Assembly (NCBI RefSeq): GCF_016406305.1 | Contig: NZ_CP066369.1 | Span: 514,501 to 578,500, forward strand | From: Shewanella putrefaciens | GTDB lineage: Bacteria; Pseudomonadota; Gammaproteobacteria; Enterobacterales; Shewanellaceae | Direction: 5' to 3' | Length of the DNA: 64,000 bases | Part shown: positions 39,432 through 47,851 of the stretch, piece after piece | How the letters are laid out: every line of letters begins with the position of its first letter | Numbering within the stretch: position 1 is the first letter of the stretch | The notes under the pieces: generated by a model | Databases searched by the model: none | What the model saw: the letters and a program-made list of their open reading frames with translations, nothing else | Told to the model about the DNA's origin: nothing | Translations under genes and position numbers: made by a program

Positions 39432-40395
39432 CCGAATGCTTGCCCTTGTGGCGTTAGTGGCATTAGGCCTTATCTTAGCCTACGGCCTCAAGCTGGCTTA
39501 TAGTCCGCAGCCAAGCTTGATGCAGGGGCAAATTGAGGCTCGAGAATATAACGTGTCATCTAAGGTGCCGGGGCGGGTCGAACAAGTATTAGTTCGCCGC
39601 GGCGATAGTGTGGCCGAAGGGGATTTGTTATTCGCGATTGAAAGCCCTGAACTCGATGCCAAATTGATGCAGGCCGAAGGTGGCCGCGATGCCGCTAAGG
39701 CTAAGCAATTAGAGGCAAATAACGGTGCCCGCAGCCAAGAAGTGATGGCCGCAAAGGAGCAATGGCTCAAAGCCCAAGCGGCGGCAACGCTGGCTAAAAC
39801 CACCTATAACCGAGTTGAAAACCTGTTTAATGAAGGTGTGGCAGCAAGGCAAAAGCGTGATGAAGCCTTTACCCAATGGCAGGCGGCAAAGTACACAGAG
39901 CAAGCGGCATTGGCCATGTACCAAATGGCGCAGGAAGGTGCTCGGGCCGAGACTAAAGCTGCCGCCGCTGGCAATGCCCGTATGGCCGAGGGAGCCGTCA
40001 AAGAGGTCAGCGCTATTATGGCCGATACCCAAATGCGCGCCCCTAAGTCCGGTGAAATTAGCGAAGTCCTATTACAGGCCGGGGAATTAGCTCCGAGCGG
40101 TTTTCCTGTGGTGAGCCTGATTGATATGCAGGATGCTTGGGCCGTGTTCCAAGTGCGTGAAGATCAGCTTAAACGCTTTAATAAAGGCGATAAAATTCAA
40201 CTAAATATTCCTGCGCTTGGGCAGGATGTGGCATTCACTGTATCCCATATCAGCGTGATGGGGGATTTTGCAACATGGCGCTCGACCGAGAGCGGCCACG
40301 ATTTTGATATGCGAACCTTCGAGGTAGAGCTGCGCCCAAGTGAGCCGATAGCAAACCTAAGGGTTGGTATGTCAGTACTATTACGTGGTGAGTAA
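39421..40395 (+). CDS. HlyD/MFP-family periplasmic adaptor
   Basis: A 324-residue membrane-fusion protein with an N-terminal signal anchor (about residues 7-25), split biotinyl/lipoyl halves (SSKVPGRVEQVLVRRGDSV; MRAPKSGEISEVLLQAGELAP), an Ala-rich helical hairpin between them (about 90-195), and a beta-barrel domain with DAWAVFQVREDQL. It bridges the inner-membrane permeases to the TolC-type channel. The YbhG/YhiI branch of adaptors paired with ABC-2 permeases is the closest match I recognise. It is coupled to both neighbours. Confidence 0.92.
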   Translation: MRANRMLALVALVALGLILAYGLKLAYSPQPSLMQGQIEAREYNVSSKVPGRVEQVLVRRGDSVAEGDLLFAIESPELDAKLMQAEGGRDAAKAKQLEANNGARSQEVMAAKEQWLKAQAAATLAKTTYNRVENLFNEGVAARQKRDEAFTQWQAAKYTEQAALAMYQMAQEGARAETKAAAAGNARMAEGAVKEVSAIMADTQMRAPKSGEISEVLLQAGELAPSGFPVVSLIDMQDAWAVFQVREDQLKRFNKGDKIQLNIPALGQDVAFTVSHISVMGDFATWRSTESGHDFDMRTFEVELRPSEPIANLRVGMSVLLRGE

Positions 40396-40400
40396 AGGCC

Positions 40401-41702
40401 GTGACTGAACCTAAGCCCCAAGCCAACGCGGTAGACAAAATCAAGAATGAGCCGCATCAGCTGAGCTTTATGGCGCTACTTATTGCCTTGGTTCGCCGTG
40501 AACTGCACGCCCTCTGGCGCGATCCTTGGCAGTTGGCGTTAGTCAGTTATATCCCGCTGCTGAGCGTGCTATGTCTCTGGTGGTTGTTTAGTGCTGGGTT
40601 GCCAAGGCAACTGCCGGTGGCGATTGTCGACCAAGATCATAGCCAATTAAGCCGTATGCTGACCCGTCAGCTTAAGGCCAACTCGGTTACCGATCCGCAA
40701 AGTTTTACCGATCTGTCCTCGGCTGTTACTGCCATGCAGCAGGCAAAGGTCTACGCCATTGTGGTGTTTCCCTATGATATGAAAAAAGATTTGCTCACGG
40801 GCCACAGTCCCACTATCGATGTGCGTTACAACAGTCAGTTCCTGCTGGTGGGTAAATTGTTGTCGAGCCAAATTCAGCTCGCCTTAGGTGAGGGATTGTT
40901 GCAGGTCGCGGGCCTAAAGCAGTTAGCTAAGGGGATACCTAAGTCCCAGGTGGCGGTGAACTTAAGCCCAGTAAAAAGCCAAACCACAGCATTATTTAAT
41001 CGAAATAACAACTATATCGGCTTTTTAGTGCCCCCAGTGCTGATAGCGCTGTGGCAACTGTTATCTATGCTCGTGATGGCCAACAGCGTCAACAGAGAAT
41101 TGCATCTCGCCCAAGTGACACCATTCGCCGGCATATCCAATCAATTAACCGAGCATTTTTGGCCTAAGGTATTGGCGAAGGTGGTTTTGTTTACGCCGAT
41201 ATTAATGCTGCAGGGGGGCTTTATTCTCACTTGGCTGTACTTGTATCTGGCGCTGCCGATGGCGGGCAGTTTAGTCCTGTTACTCCTAGCACAGTTAGTG
41301 ATGTTGTTAGCGATATGGCTGTTAGTGCTTTTAGTGTTTGTATTGATGCGAGACAGTGCGCGAGTCATCAGTTTTTGTACCGCCTTATTTGCCCCCGCTT
41401 TTGCTTTTATGGGGATCACTTTCCCCACCCATGAGATGCCACCATTAGCCCAGTGGTGGCGGCTGATTATGCCATCGAGCCATTATATAGAGTCCCACGT
41501 TAGCGTTGTAAGCTACGGCGCCGCTTGGCCAACTGTGGCTGCTCAAATGAGCAGTTATTGGGAATTTATCTGCCTGTTGCCGTTGATTTACCTTTTGTCG
41601 CGTAAATTACTGCCTCTTACTGTTAGTGCTAATGCTGTGAGCGCTAATAGTGTGACGACGGCTGTTAACTCGGACACCGCATTCGCTGTGAAGGGGCAAT
41701 AG
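40401..41702 (+). CDS. ABC-2 type permease (first of pair)
   Basis: A 433-residue ABC-2 permease of the YhhJ/YbhR type. It starts at GTG 40401. Layout: cytoplasmic N-terminus, TM1 (about residues 48-67), a periplasmic domain (VAIVDQDHSQLSRMLTRQL...YAIVVFPYDMKKDLLTG), then five C-terminal TM helices (about 205-400). The family exports drugs, lipids or polymers with an ABC ATPase, but none is encoded in this operon. A Ser/Ala/Asn/Val-rich tail follows the last TM. It is separated from the second permease by one base. Confidence 0.9.
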   Translation: MTEPKPQANAVDKIKNEPHQLSFMALLIALVRRELHALWRDPWQLALVSYIPLLSVLCLWWLFSAGLPRQLPVAIVDQDHSQLSRMLTRQLKANSVTDPQSFTDLSSAVTAMQQAKVYAIVVFPYDMKKDLLTGHSPTIDVRYNSQFLLVGKLLSSQIQLALGEGLLQVAGLKQLAKGIPKSQVAVNLSPVKSQTTALFNRNNNYIGFLVPPVLIALWQLLSMLVMANSVNRELHLAQVTPFAGISNQLTEHFWPKVLAKVVLFTPILMLQGGFILTWLYLYLALPMAGSLVLLLLAQLVMLLAIWLLVLLVFVLMRDSARVISFCTALFAPAFAFMGITFPTHEMPPLAQWWRLIMPSSHYIESHVSVVSYGAAWPTVAAQMSSYWEFICLLPLIYLLSRKLLPLTVSANAVSANSVTTAVNSDTAFAVKGQ

Positions 41703-41703
41703 G

Positions 41704-42846
41704 ATGAATTTTTGGCAACTGATCTTCACTGAGCTTAAGGCCATTGTTAGCGATAAAGCGATAGCCGTGACCTTGTTTGGCGGCGTATTGTTTTATTCCG
41801 TGCTCTATCCTTTGCCCTATCTAAATCAAGTGCCGACCGAGCAACAGCTTATCGTCGTGGATTTAGACAATTCCTCCCTTAGCCGTCAGCTTATTCGTCA
41901 TAGCGACGCCAGCGCAAAAATCCAAGTTATAGGCCAAGTGGGCTCGATAACCGAGGCTAAGCAATTAATTGAAATGGGTAAAGCCCATGGCCTGTTAGTG
42001 ATCCCCGAGGGGTTTCGTCGCGACTTGCTGCTCGGTAAAGGGGTGACGTTAAGCTATGGCGGCGATGCTAGTTACTTTTTAATTTATTCTGCGGTTGCCG
42101 AAGGTTTGGTCAGCGCAGGAATGGATGAGGGTAAGCAAGTACAGTTGATAGGCATGCTCGCCCAAGGTCAAAACCCTAAGTTGGCACAGGAGAGCTTGAA
42201 TTCGCTCCACCTTAATAGCGTGCCCGCCTTTAACCCAAGTCTTGGGTATACGCCCTATGTGGTGCCGGGGCTGTTTTTGCTGATCCTGCATCAAACCTTA
42301 CTGATTGGTACTGGGATTTTAGGGGCGGGACAATGGCGCCATAGGGGCTACTGGCAGCAGGTATCACCGTTGCAATTGGTCTGTGGTCGCATTTTTGCCT
42401 TTATGTTGATTTATATCGTTTTTACCAGCTTTTATGTCGGTTATTGTTTTCACTGGTATAAGGTGAGTATTCAAGCGAGCCTTGGTTTAGTGGCGCTGTG
42501 GTTGTTGCCTTTTTTATTGGCAAGCGCAGCGGCAGGGGTCGCCATGAGCACACTGTTTACCCGCCGCGATTTACCGACCCAAGTGCTGCTGTTGATTTCA
42601 ATGCCGATTCTATTTGTGTCAGGTTTTGTCTGGCCGATAGCACTGATCCCCGAACCGTTAGTTTTAGGCTCGGAGTTTATTCCCGCCGTACCAGCGATTA
42701 TGGGCATGTTAGAACTCAATCAAATGGGCGCAAGTTGGGCGAGTGTGATGCCTAAATGGTTGCAGCTGTGGGGCTTATTTGCAGTGTTTTTCGGCTTAGC
42801 TATGCTGGGCATTAAGCGCAGAGCTAGGCTATTGAAAGCCATTTGA
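41704..42846 (+). CDS. ABC-2 type permease (second of pair)
   Basis: A 380-residue paralog of the preceding permease with the same plan: TM1 near residues 20-38, periplasmic domain containing LIVVDLDNSSLSRQLIRHSD and GLLVIPEGFRRDLLLGKG, and five or six TM helices from about 175 to 370 (ending LFAVFFGLAMLGIKRRARLL). The two would form a heterodimeric channel. A cognate ATPase (such as YbhF or RbbA in E. coli systems) is missing from the operon and its flanks, so energy coupling must come from elsewhere. Confidence 0.9.
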   Translation: MNFWQLIFTELKAIVSDKAIAVTLFGGVLFYSVLYPLPYLNQVPTEQQLIVVDLDNSSLSRQLIRHSDASAKIQVIGQVGSITEAKQLIEMGKAHGLLVIPEGFRRDLLLGKGVTLSYGGDASYFLIYSAVAEGLVSAGMDEGKQVQLIGMLAQGQNPKLAQESLNSLHLNSVPAFNPSLGYTPYVVPGLFLLILHQTLLIGTGILGAGQWRHRGYWQQVSPLQLVCGRIFAFMLIYIVFTSFYVGYCFHWYKVSIQASLGLVALWLLPFLLASAAAGVAMSTLFTRRDLPTQVLLLISMPILFVSGFVWPIALIPEPLVLGSEFIPAVPAIMGMLELNQMGASWASVMPKWLQLWGLFAVFFGLAMLGIKRRARLLKAI

Positions 42847-42902
42847 CCTTGAACTTCCAATAATCAAAGTGTAAAGAGATAAAGGCTATTTAGGTGCAAT
42901 AC

Positions 42903-42954
42903 CCTGTGGTGGAATATCTTTAAATATCATTATTTAGATATTAGCCACCACAGG
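42903..42954. terminator. Long hairpin between convergent genes
   Basis: CCTGTGGTGG (42903-42912) pairs with CCACCACAGG (42945-42954), extended inside by AATATCT (42913-42919) with AGATATT (42936-42942) after a small bulge. It lies between the exporter operon and the convergent Ig-like gene and probably acts as a bidirectional terminator, though the T run is poor. Confidence 0.65.
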
Positions 42955-42986
42955 CTTGTCTATTTTCTCTGCCGCTGTTGCCGCAG

Positions 42987-45500
42987 TTACTCTAGTAATA
43001 CATCGAATTTTAAGCGGGTTTCGACTCCGCTCGGGGTCTTCACTGTGAGCACGACTTGGCTGCTGGCGGTTCCGGTATTCTTAAGGGAAAACTCGGTCTC
43101 GCTCGTATTGGCGTGAGTCGTCTTAGGCACTGTATAAGCGGTTGAGACTAACTCCCCCTTATTGGCGGCAATATTCAGCGTTGTGCTCGATGGCAAGATC
43201 TGGTCGGCACTGTCGTAGAGCTTGACCCTAAATACCGAGGTTTGGCCCGCGGGGATTGCCGTTAATGCATTAAGATTGTTGAGGATATTTTGTCCTTGGC
43301 GATCTTCATAGACTTTAACGTCATCCTGCCAGAGTGAGAAATAGGCACTCGAACCCGACATGACCATCACCACAGCCTTACGAACATAGGTCTTATTGGC
43401 TTGGCCTGTGCCGCATAGCGTACCTTGGCATTGTGGGCCATTAAATTTATTATCGGCACCTTTGTAGCTGCTGCTGGCAAGGTTATCGAAATAGCGTTCG
43501 CCACTATCATAGGCAAAGTTTTCGTTATCATCGCGAAAGGCGGTGGGCAGATCGCTAAAGCCTTGGCTGTGGAAGGTTTCCACATCTAAACCATTACCAC
43601 TACAGGCCACGGGTGTACCGTTCATTAAACAGGCTTTGGCAATCGCTGTGCCGTCGTTGCTATCAAATTGGTTGTTACCGTTGGTATCGAAGAAGGTTTC
43701 GTGACCTAGGGCGTAGGCTAATACTGTGATGCGATGGTCTTGGGGTCTAGGATCGCTTGAGGTCCACGTCACGCTACAGGCGCCATTTTGGGTCAGGCAA
43801 CTTGGTTCTATTTGGCCGCCCTCACTGGTGAAGTTGACTGTGGTGTCGTTGGGCGCTGGGTTACCAAAGCTATCGGACAGTCTGGCTGTCACTGTGACTT
43901 TCTCACCGTCGATATTGCCCGCTTCAGGATTGGCATTACTGGTCGCTAAGCTAAATCCAAGCTGTTGTGGCAAGCCTGTATTGACCGTTAACTGCTCAGA
44001 TTGGCTAGTGATCACTTCATTGGTGTCGGTATCGATGGCGCTTGCCACCACGCGCACGGGCGTGGGTACTGTGCCGGATAACACGCGTACACTGGCGATA
44101 CCTTGGGAGTTGGTTAGGCTTTGCGCCTTCGCGGTACCATTGGCAAAACTTAAACCGCCCACGACAGTATCTAAGGTAAAGCTGACCTCTTGCTGCGCTG
44201 CCGGTTGACCGTTGGCGCTGGTGACTTTGAAGCTGACTAAAGAAGATTCGCTTGAACCTGTGCCACCGGCGCCTTTAATGCGTATTTGGGTGGGCTCGGC
44301 CGATTCAAAACTTAAGCTGGCAAGTGTTTGGCGTTGCAGGGTAAAGGGCAGACTGGCCGTTAAGGTTTGATTGCCCGCCACGGTTGTGGCAAGGATCTGA
44401 TCGTTACGCTCGCTATTGCCGCTGCAACTCGTGTCTTGGAAGGTCGAGCTGGCATTACCCGATAGCGTAGTGACTGGCGTATCGAGTGTCGCACTATTGT
44501 TTGTCGTACAGTCTGAGCTAAAGCTAATCGAAGAGGGGGTTTGCACGCGCGTAATAGTGCCGTCATTGGCCTCTAGCACTAAACTTGCGGTGACCCCAAA
44601 GCTGCCGCCCGCACTGATTTTGTATGCGCCATTGGCATCGGCGGTTAAGGTGCTCGCCAATTTACCCTCGGTAAAGACAGTGCCATTGAATGAACCTAAT
44701 TTCAGCGTCCCTTCTTGGTTGACGGCATCTTTGCTGAGCACCTCAAACAGACTGCTGTTTTGCAGCGATTGCCCCTTATAATCCACTGTTACTGTTAGGG
44801 TATTTGCCCCTAAATCTGTGGCGCTTGGGGTATAAGTGACCTGGGCGATACCTTGATTATTGGTGAGTGCGCTGGCGGGATTGAGCACCGCTGAACCTGC
44901 GCTAAACGTCACTTTTGCATCGGCAATGCCTTGGCTTTCACTGTCGAGCAATATGGCCTGGAGTTGCACCGCCTCATCGACTTTAAAGCGAGTCACTAAG
45001 GCTGAACTTTGTAAAATACTGGCGCTGAGCTTGAGGGGTTCAACCTGAGTACCACTGCCTGAACCCATAAATTCGTAATTGCGGCTCGCCGTTAATGTCT
45101 CTGCATCACTCGGGGTATAACTGGCGGTCACAGTGCCCGCTTCTTCCGTTAGGGCCGGATTGGACACTATGACCTCGGCAATCCCATCGGCATTGGTGAG
45201 TTTTGTGGCTGGAGTCACTGTCCCTGTGGTGGCGCTGAAGCTAACAAGTTGCCCACTGAGTTTGCTCGAGCCTCTTTTTAAGGTGGCGACGGCACAAAAA
45301 CTCGTATCGGTAGCAAAACTGAGATCCGTTGTAGTATCGGTACACTTGCCATTGACGACCGTTTTATAGCCTAAGGTTAAGCTGTAGCTGTCGGTTGTAC
45401 CGTCAGTATCAGTGCCATCGGCGGCGCCATTACAACCACTGAGCGCGAGAGCGCCCAGTAATGCCCAAGAAAATACCGCTAACGTTTTGCTAAGTCGCAT
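42987..45500 (-). CDS. Bacterial Ig-like (Big-1) lipoprotein
   Basis: An 837-residue surface or periplasmic lipoprotein. The lipobox ALSGC ends the signal peptide. Several Ig-like (invasin/Big-1) domains follow, recognisable from repeats of the type VTFSAGSAVLNPASALTNNQGIAQVTYTP and VSFTLDTVVGGLSFANGTAKAQSLTNSQGIASVRV. Two EF-hand-like Asp/Asn loops (DTNGNNQFDSNDG near residue 600 and DDNENFAYDSGERYFD near 660) suggest calcium binding. The frame opens three codons earlier, but AAGGA lies eight bases before ATG 45500. Possibly an adhesin or envelope scaffold; the function is not known. Confidence 0.87.
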   Translation of the reverse strand: MRLSKTLAVFSWALLGALALSGCNGAADGTDTDGTTDSYSLTLGYKTVVNGKCTDTTTDLSFATDTSFCAVATLKRGSSKLSGQLVSFSATTGTVTPATKLTNADGIAEVIVSNPALTEEAGTVTASYTPSDAETLTASRNYEFMGSGSGTQVEPLKLSASILQSSALVTRFKVDEAVQLQAILLDSESQGIADAKVTFSAGSAVLNPASALTNNQGIAQVTYTPSATDLGANTLTVTVDYKGQSLQNSSLFEVLSKDAVNQEGTLKLGSFNGTVFTEGKLASTLTADANGAYKISAGGSFGVTASLVLEANDGTITRVQTPSSISFSSDCTTNNSATLDTPVTTLSGNASSTFQDTSCSGNSERNDQILATTVAGNQTLTASLPFTLQRQTLASLSFESAEPTQIRIKGAGGTGSSESSLVSFKVTSANGQPAAQQEVSFTLDTVVGGLSFANGTAKAQSLTNSQGIASVRVLSGTVPTPVRVVASAIDTDTNEVITSQSEQLTVNTGLPQQLGFSLATSNANPEAGNIDGEKVTVTARLSDSFGNPAPNDTTVNFTSEGGQIEPSCLTQNGACSVTWTSSDPRPQDHRITVLAYALGHETFFDTNGNNQFDSNDGTAIAKACLMNGTPVACSGNGLDVETFHSQGFSDLPTAFRDDNENFAYDSGERYFDNLASSSYKGADNKFNGPQCQGTLCGTGQANKTYVRKAVVMVMSGSSAYFSLWQDDVKVYEDRQGQNILNNLNALTAIPAGQTSVFRVKLYDSADQILPSSTTLNIAANKGELVSTAYTVPKTTHANTSETEFSLKNTGTASSQVVLTVKTPSGVETRLKFDVLLE

Positions 45501-45529
45501 AAGCAACATCCTTGTGGGGCTGAAGTTAA

Positions 45530-46066
45530 TTAGTCTTGGATTTCGCTGCGTAGATATTTAAACAGCTCTTTAGATGATTTTGATTCAGGGCCTTTGGCTA
45601 GCTCTTTGGTCGCTTGACGCACCAAAGTTCGCAGCTTTTGTCGGTCCAATTGTGGGTAATGTTCCACTAAGGTTTGGATTTCAGCATCACCTTGGGTCAA
45701 CAAACGCTCACGCATTTTCTCAAACATCTGCAGTTTTGCGGTTTCGTTGTTGTTTTTGTTGAGTACAATCGCCAGGGCGGCCTTGATAGGTTCAACATCA
45801 AAATTACGCATCAATTTGCCGATATACTGCATATGGCGACGGTACGCCTCAGTATTGACTTTGATTTTGCGCGTTTGCAGGATAGCGTCATACAAAAACT
45901 CATCCAGCTCGATTTTATCTAGCTGAGTCTTGCTCAGTGAAACCAGTTCCATACCAATTTTTTGAACAGCCTCACTATCACGCTTGTCCGACGTTTTGCT
46001 ACTGACATAATCTTCATCAACGTCGTAGGGCTGTTTAAAATGCTCTGAATCACCAACAATCTTCAT
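45530..46066 (-). CDS. darP: Ribosome maturation protein DarP (YjgA)
   Basis: A 178-residue acidic, helical protein of the UPF0307/YjgA family, which associates with late 50S precursors and the peptidyl-transferase centre. Family segments visible are SKTQLDKIELDEFLYDAIL, RRHMQYIGKLMR and a C-terminal RQKLRTLVRQATKE. Its placement divergent from pmbA is the same in E. coli. It ends 30 bases before the Ig-like gene start on the same strand. Confidence 0.95.
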   Translation of the reverse strand: MKIVGDSEHFKQPYDVDEDYVSSKTSDKRDSEAVQKIGMELVSLSKTQLDKIELDEFLYDAILQTRKIKVNTEAYRRHMQYIGKLMRNFDVEPIKAALAIVLNKNNNETAKLQMFEKMRERLLTQGDAEIQTLVEHYPQLDRQKLRTLVRQATKELAKGPESKSSKELFKYLRSEIQD

Positions 46067-46213
46067 ATAGATAAAACCTCAAGTAAAAAACCTGCTAATA
46101 ATAACATCTCCAACCAAAAATCACCTAGGTGAATGTGTTGAAACAAAGACCAGAGCTCCTTTTACGCCTTAGCCTAAATAGCCTTTCGAATTGTAGATCA
46201 TTTTATAGGGCTA

Positions 46214-46306
46214 GCAGGATATCGGTAAGCAGGCCCTCTGCGCCATGGATGGCGCAGTGGAGCCCTCAGGGAAGAGTTAATGGCGTGCCTGCGTGCGAGA
46301 TCCTGC
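46214..46306. ncRNA. Cloverleaf-like structured intergenic element
   Basis: About 93 bases with nested, mostly perfect arms: outer GCAGGAT (46214-46220) with ATCCTGC (46300-46306); second GCAGGC (46229-46234) with GCCTGC (46287-46292); hairpin CTGCGCC (46238-46244) with GGCGCAG (46251-46257), loop ATGGAT; and a small CCCT-CA-GGG hairpin near 46263. It lies in the 366-base darP-pmbA gap. It could be a structured RNA or a palindromic repeat element; I cannot tell which. The rest of the gap holds only the divergent promoters. Confidence 0.5.
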
Positions 46307-46432
46307 GATGTCGCATAATTAGGAACTGTTATTTAGTGCCGGGCCGTGACTCAGTGTCATGCTAATAATTAATGTGAATGGGATTTGTGTTTGTTATGCT
46401 AGCGCCATTGCCGATAACGAAAGAGTAGCTTT

Positions 46433-47776
46433 GTGTCTTTGAACAGAATCGATAGTGAATTGGGCGCGCTGAAAGATGCGGTTGCCGTGGCACTCGAATA
46501 TGCCAATAAATTAGGAACGAACGCGGCCGAAGTGGCGATCAGTAAGCAACAGGGCCTGTCGGTTTCTACCCGTTTAAAAGAGGTTGAAACCGTTGAATTT
46601 AATAAAGATGGTGCCCTAGGGATTACGGTTTACCGCGATGGTTGTAAGGGCAGTTCATCGACGTCGGATTTAAGTCCAGAGGCCATCGCCCTCGCGGTAA
46701 AAGCGGCCGACGATATCGCCCGTTATACTTCGCCCGATCCTTTTAGTGGCCTTGCCGATAAAGCCTTAATGGCGAGGCAAATTCGCGATCTTCAGTTGTA
46801 TTATCCACAAGATATTTCCCCCGATGAGCTCGCTCAGCTCGCGATCCGCGCCGAAACCGCGGCGCTCGATGCCGATCCGCGGATCAATAACTCCGATGGC
46901 GCGAGTGCTAATGCCCACACGTCGGTTAAAGTGTATGGCAATAGCCATGGCTTCTTGAACGGGTATTGCAGTTCACGTTATAGCTTAAGTTGCAGCGTGA
47001 TCGGCGAAGACAGTGATGGCAATATGCAACGGGATTACGATTACACTATCGCCCGTAAATTCAGCGAGATGCTTGCACCCGAAGCCGTAGGTTTAAAGAC
47101 GGCGCAGAAGACGGTCAGCCGTTTAGGTGCCCGCAAGATTGCCACCACCCGCTTACCGATTTTATTGGCCCCCGAGATAGCAACGGGATTGATCGGCCAT
47201 TTAATTGGTGCCATTAGTGGCGGCAGTTTATACCGCAAATCCAGCTTCCTATTGGATTCCATCCACACGCAAATCTTCCCTGATTGGTTCAATATTGAAG
47301 AGCAGCCCCATTTGCTGGGTGCGCTCGCGAGCGCTAACTACGATAGTGAAGGTGTGGCGACTCAGGACAGACGCATTATTGACCGCGGCATGTTAGAAAC
47401 CTATTTACTGACCAGTTATTCTGCCCGCAAGTTAGCCTTACCTAATACGGGCCATGCGGGTGGGATCTATAACTGGACACTCGGCCATACGGGCCAAACC
47501 TTCGACCAGTTGGTGAAGGATATGGGTACAGGTTTGATCGTGACCGAAGTCATGGGTCAAGGCGTGAATATGGTCACTGGGGATTATTCCCGTGGGGCGG
47601 CGGGTTTCTACGTCGAAAATGGCGAAATCCAATATCCAGTGGAAGAGATCACTATCGCGGGTAACTTGAAAGAGATGTTCCGTGGCGTGCAAGCCGTGAG
47701 TCAGGATTTTGATCTGCGCTCATCGATTCGCACCGGCGCTATCCTGTTATCTGAGATGAAAGTCGCGGGTAACTGA
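46433..47776 (+). CDS. pmbA: PmbA/TldE, partner subunit of TldD
   Basis: A 447-residue TldE-type protein, structurally like TldD but without the HExxxH zinc site; the corresponding region reads GLIGHLIGAISGGSLYRKSSFLLD. It matures microcin leader peptides in E. coli as a heterodimer with TldD. The start is GTG 46433. Typical segments are TVEFNKDGALGITVYRDGCKG and GVNMVTGDYSRGAAGFYVENG. It is monocistronic with a strong terminator and lies 8.6 kb from tldD. Confidence 0.95.
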   Translation: MSLNRIDSELGALKDAVAVALEYANKLGTNAAEVAISKQQGLSVSTRLKEVETVEFNKDGALGITVYRDGCKGSSSTSDLSPEAIALAVKAADDIARYTSPDPFSGLADKALMARQIRDLQLYYPQDISPDELAQLAIRAETAALDADPRINNSDGASANAHTSVKVYGNSHGFLNGYCSSRYSLSCSVIGEDSDGNMQRDYDYTIARKFSEMLAPEAVGLKTAQKTVSRLGARKIATTRLPILLAPEIATGLIGHLIGAISGGSLYRKSSFLLDSIHTQIFPDWFNIEEQPHLLGALASANYDSEGVATQDRRIIDRGMLETYLLTSYSARKLALPNTGHAGGIYNWTLGHTGQTFDQLVKDMGTGLIVTEVMGQGVNMVTGDYSRGAAGFYVENGEIQYPVEEITIAGNLKEMFRGVQAVSQDFDLRSSIRTGAILLSEMKVAGN

Positions 47777-47798
47777 TCTAACCGCCAGATCCCGATGG

Positions 47799-47836
47799 GA
47801 AAAAGGGCAAACGCACTATCGTTTGCCCTTTTTTGT
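47799..47836 (+). terminator. Rho-independent terminator of pmbA
   Basis: AAAAGGGCAAACG (47801-47813), a 6-nt loop and CGTTTGCCCTTTT (47820-47832) followed by T residues. The A-rich left side lets it serve the convergent TonB-receptor gene too. Confidence 0.93.
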
Positions 47837-47851
47837 GCCTATCGATTCCGT

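Noticed and set aside
46129..46365. 78-codon plus-strand frame between darP and pmbA
   Set aside because: It runs through the palindromic cloverleaf element, has an arginine/serine-rich random-looking translation and no ribosome-binding site.
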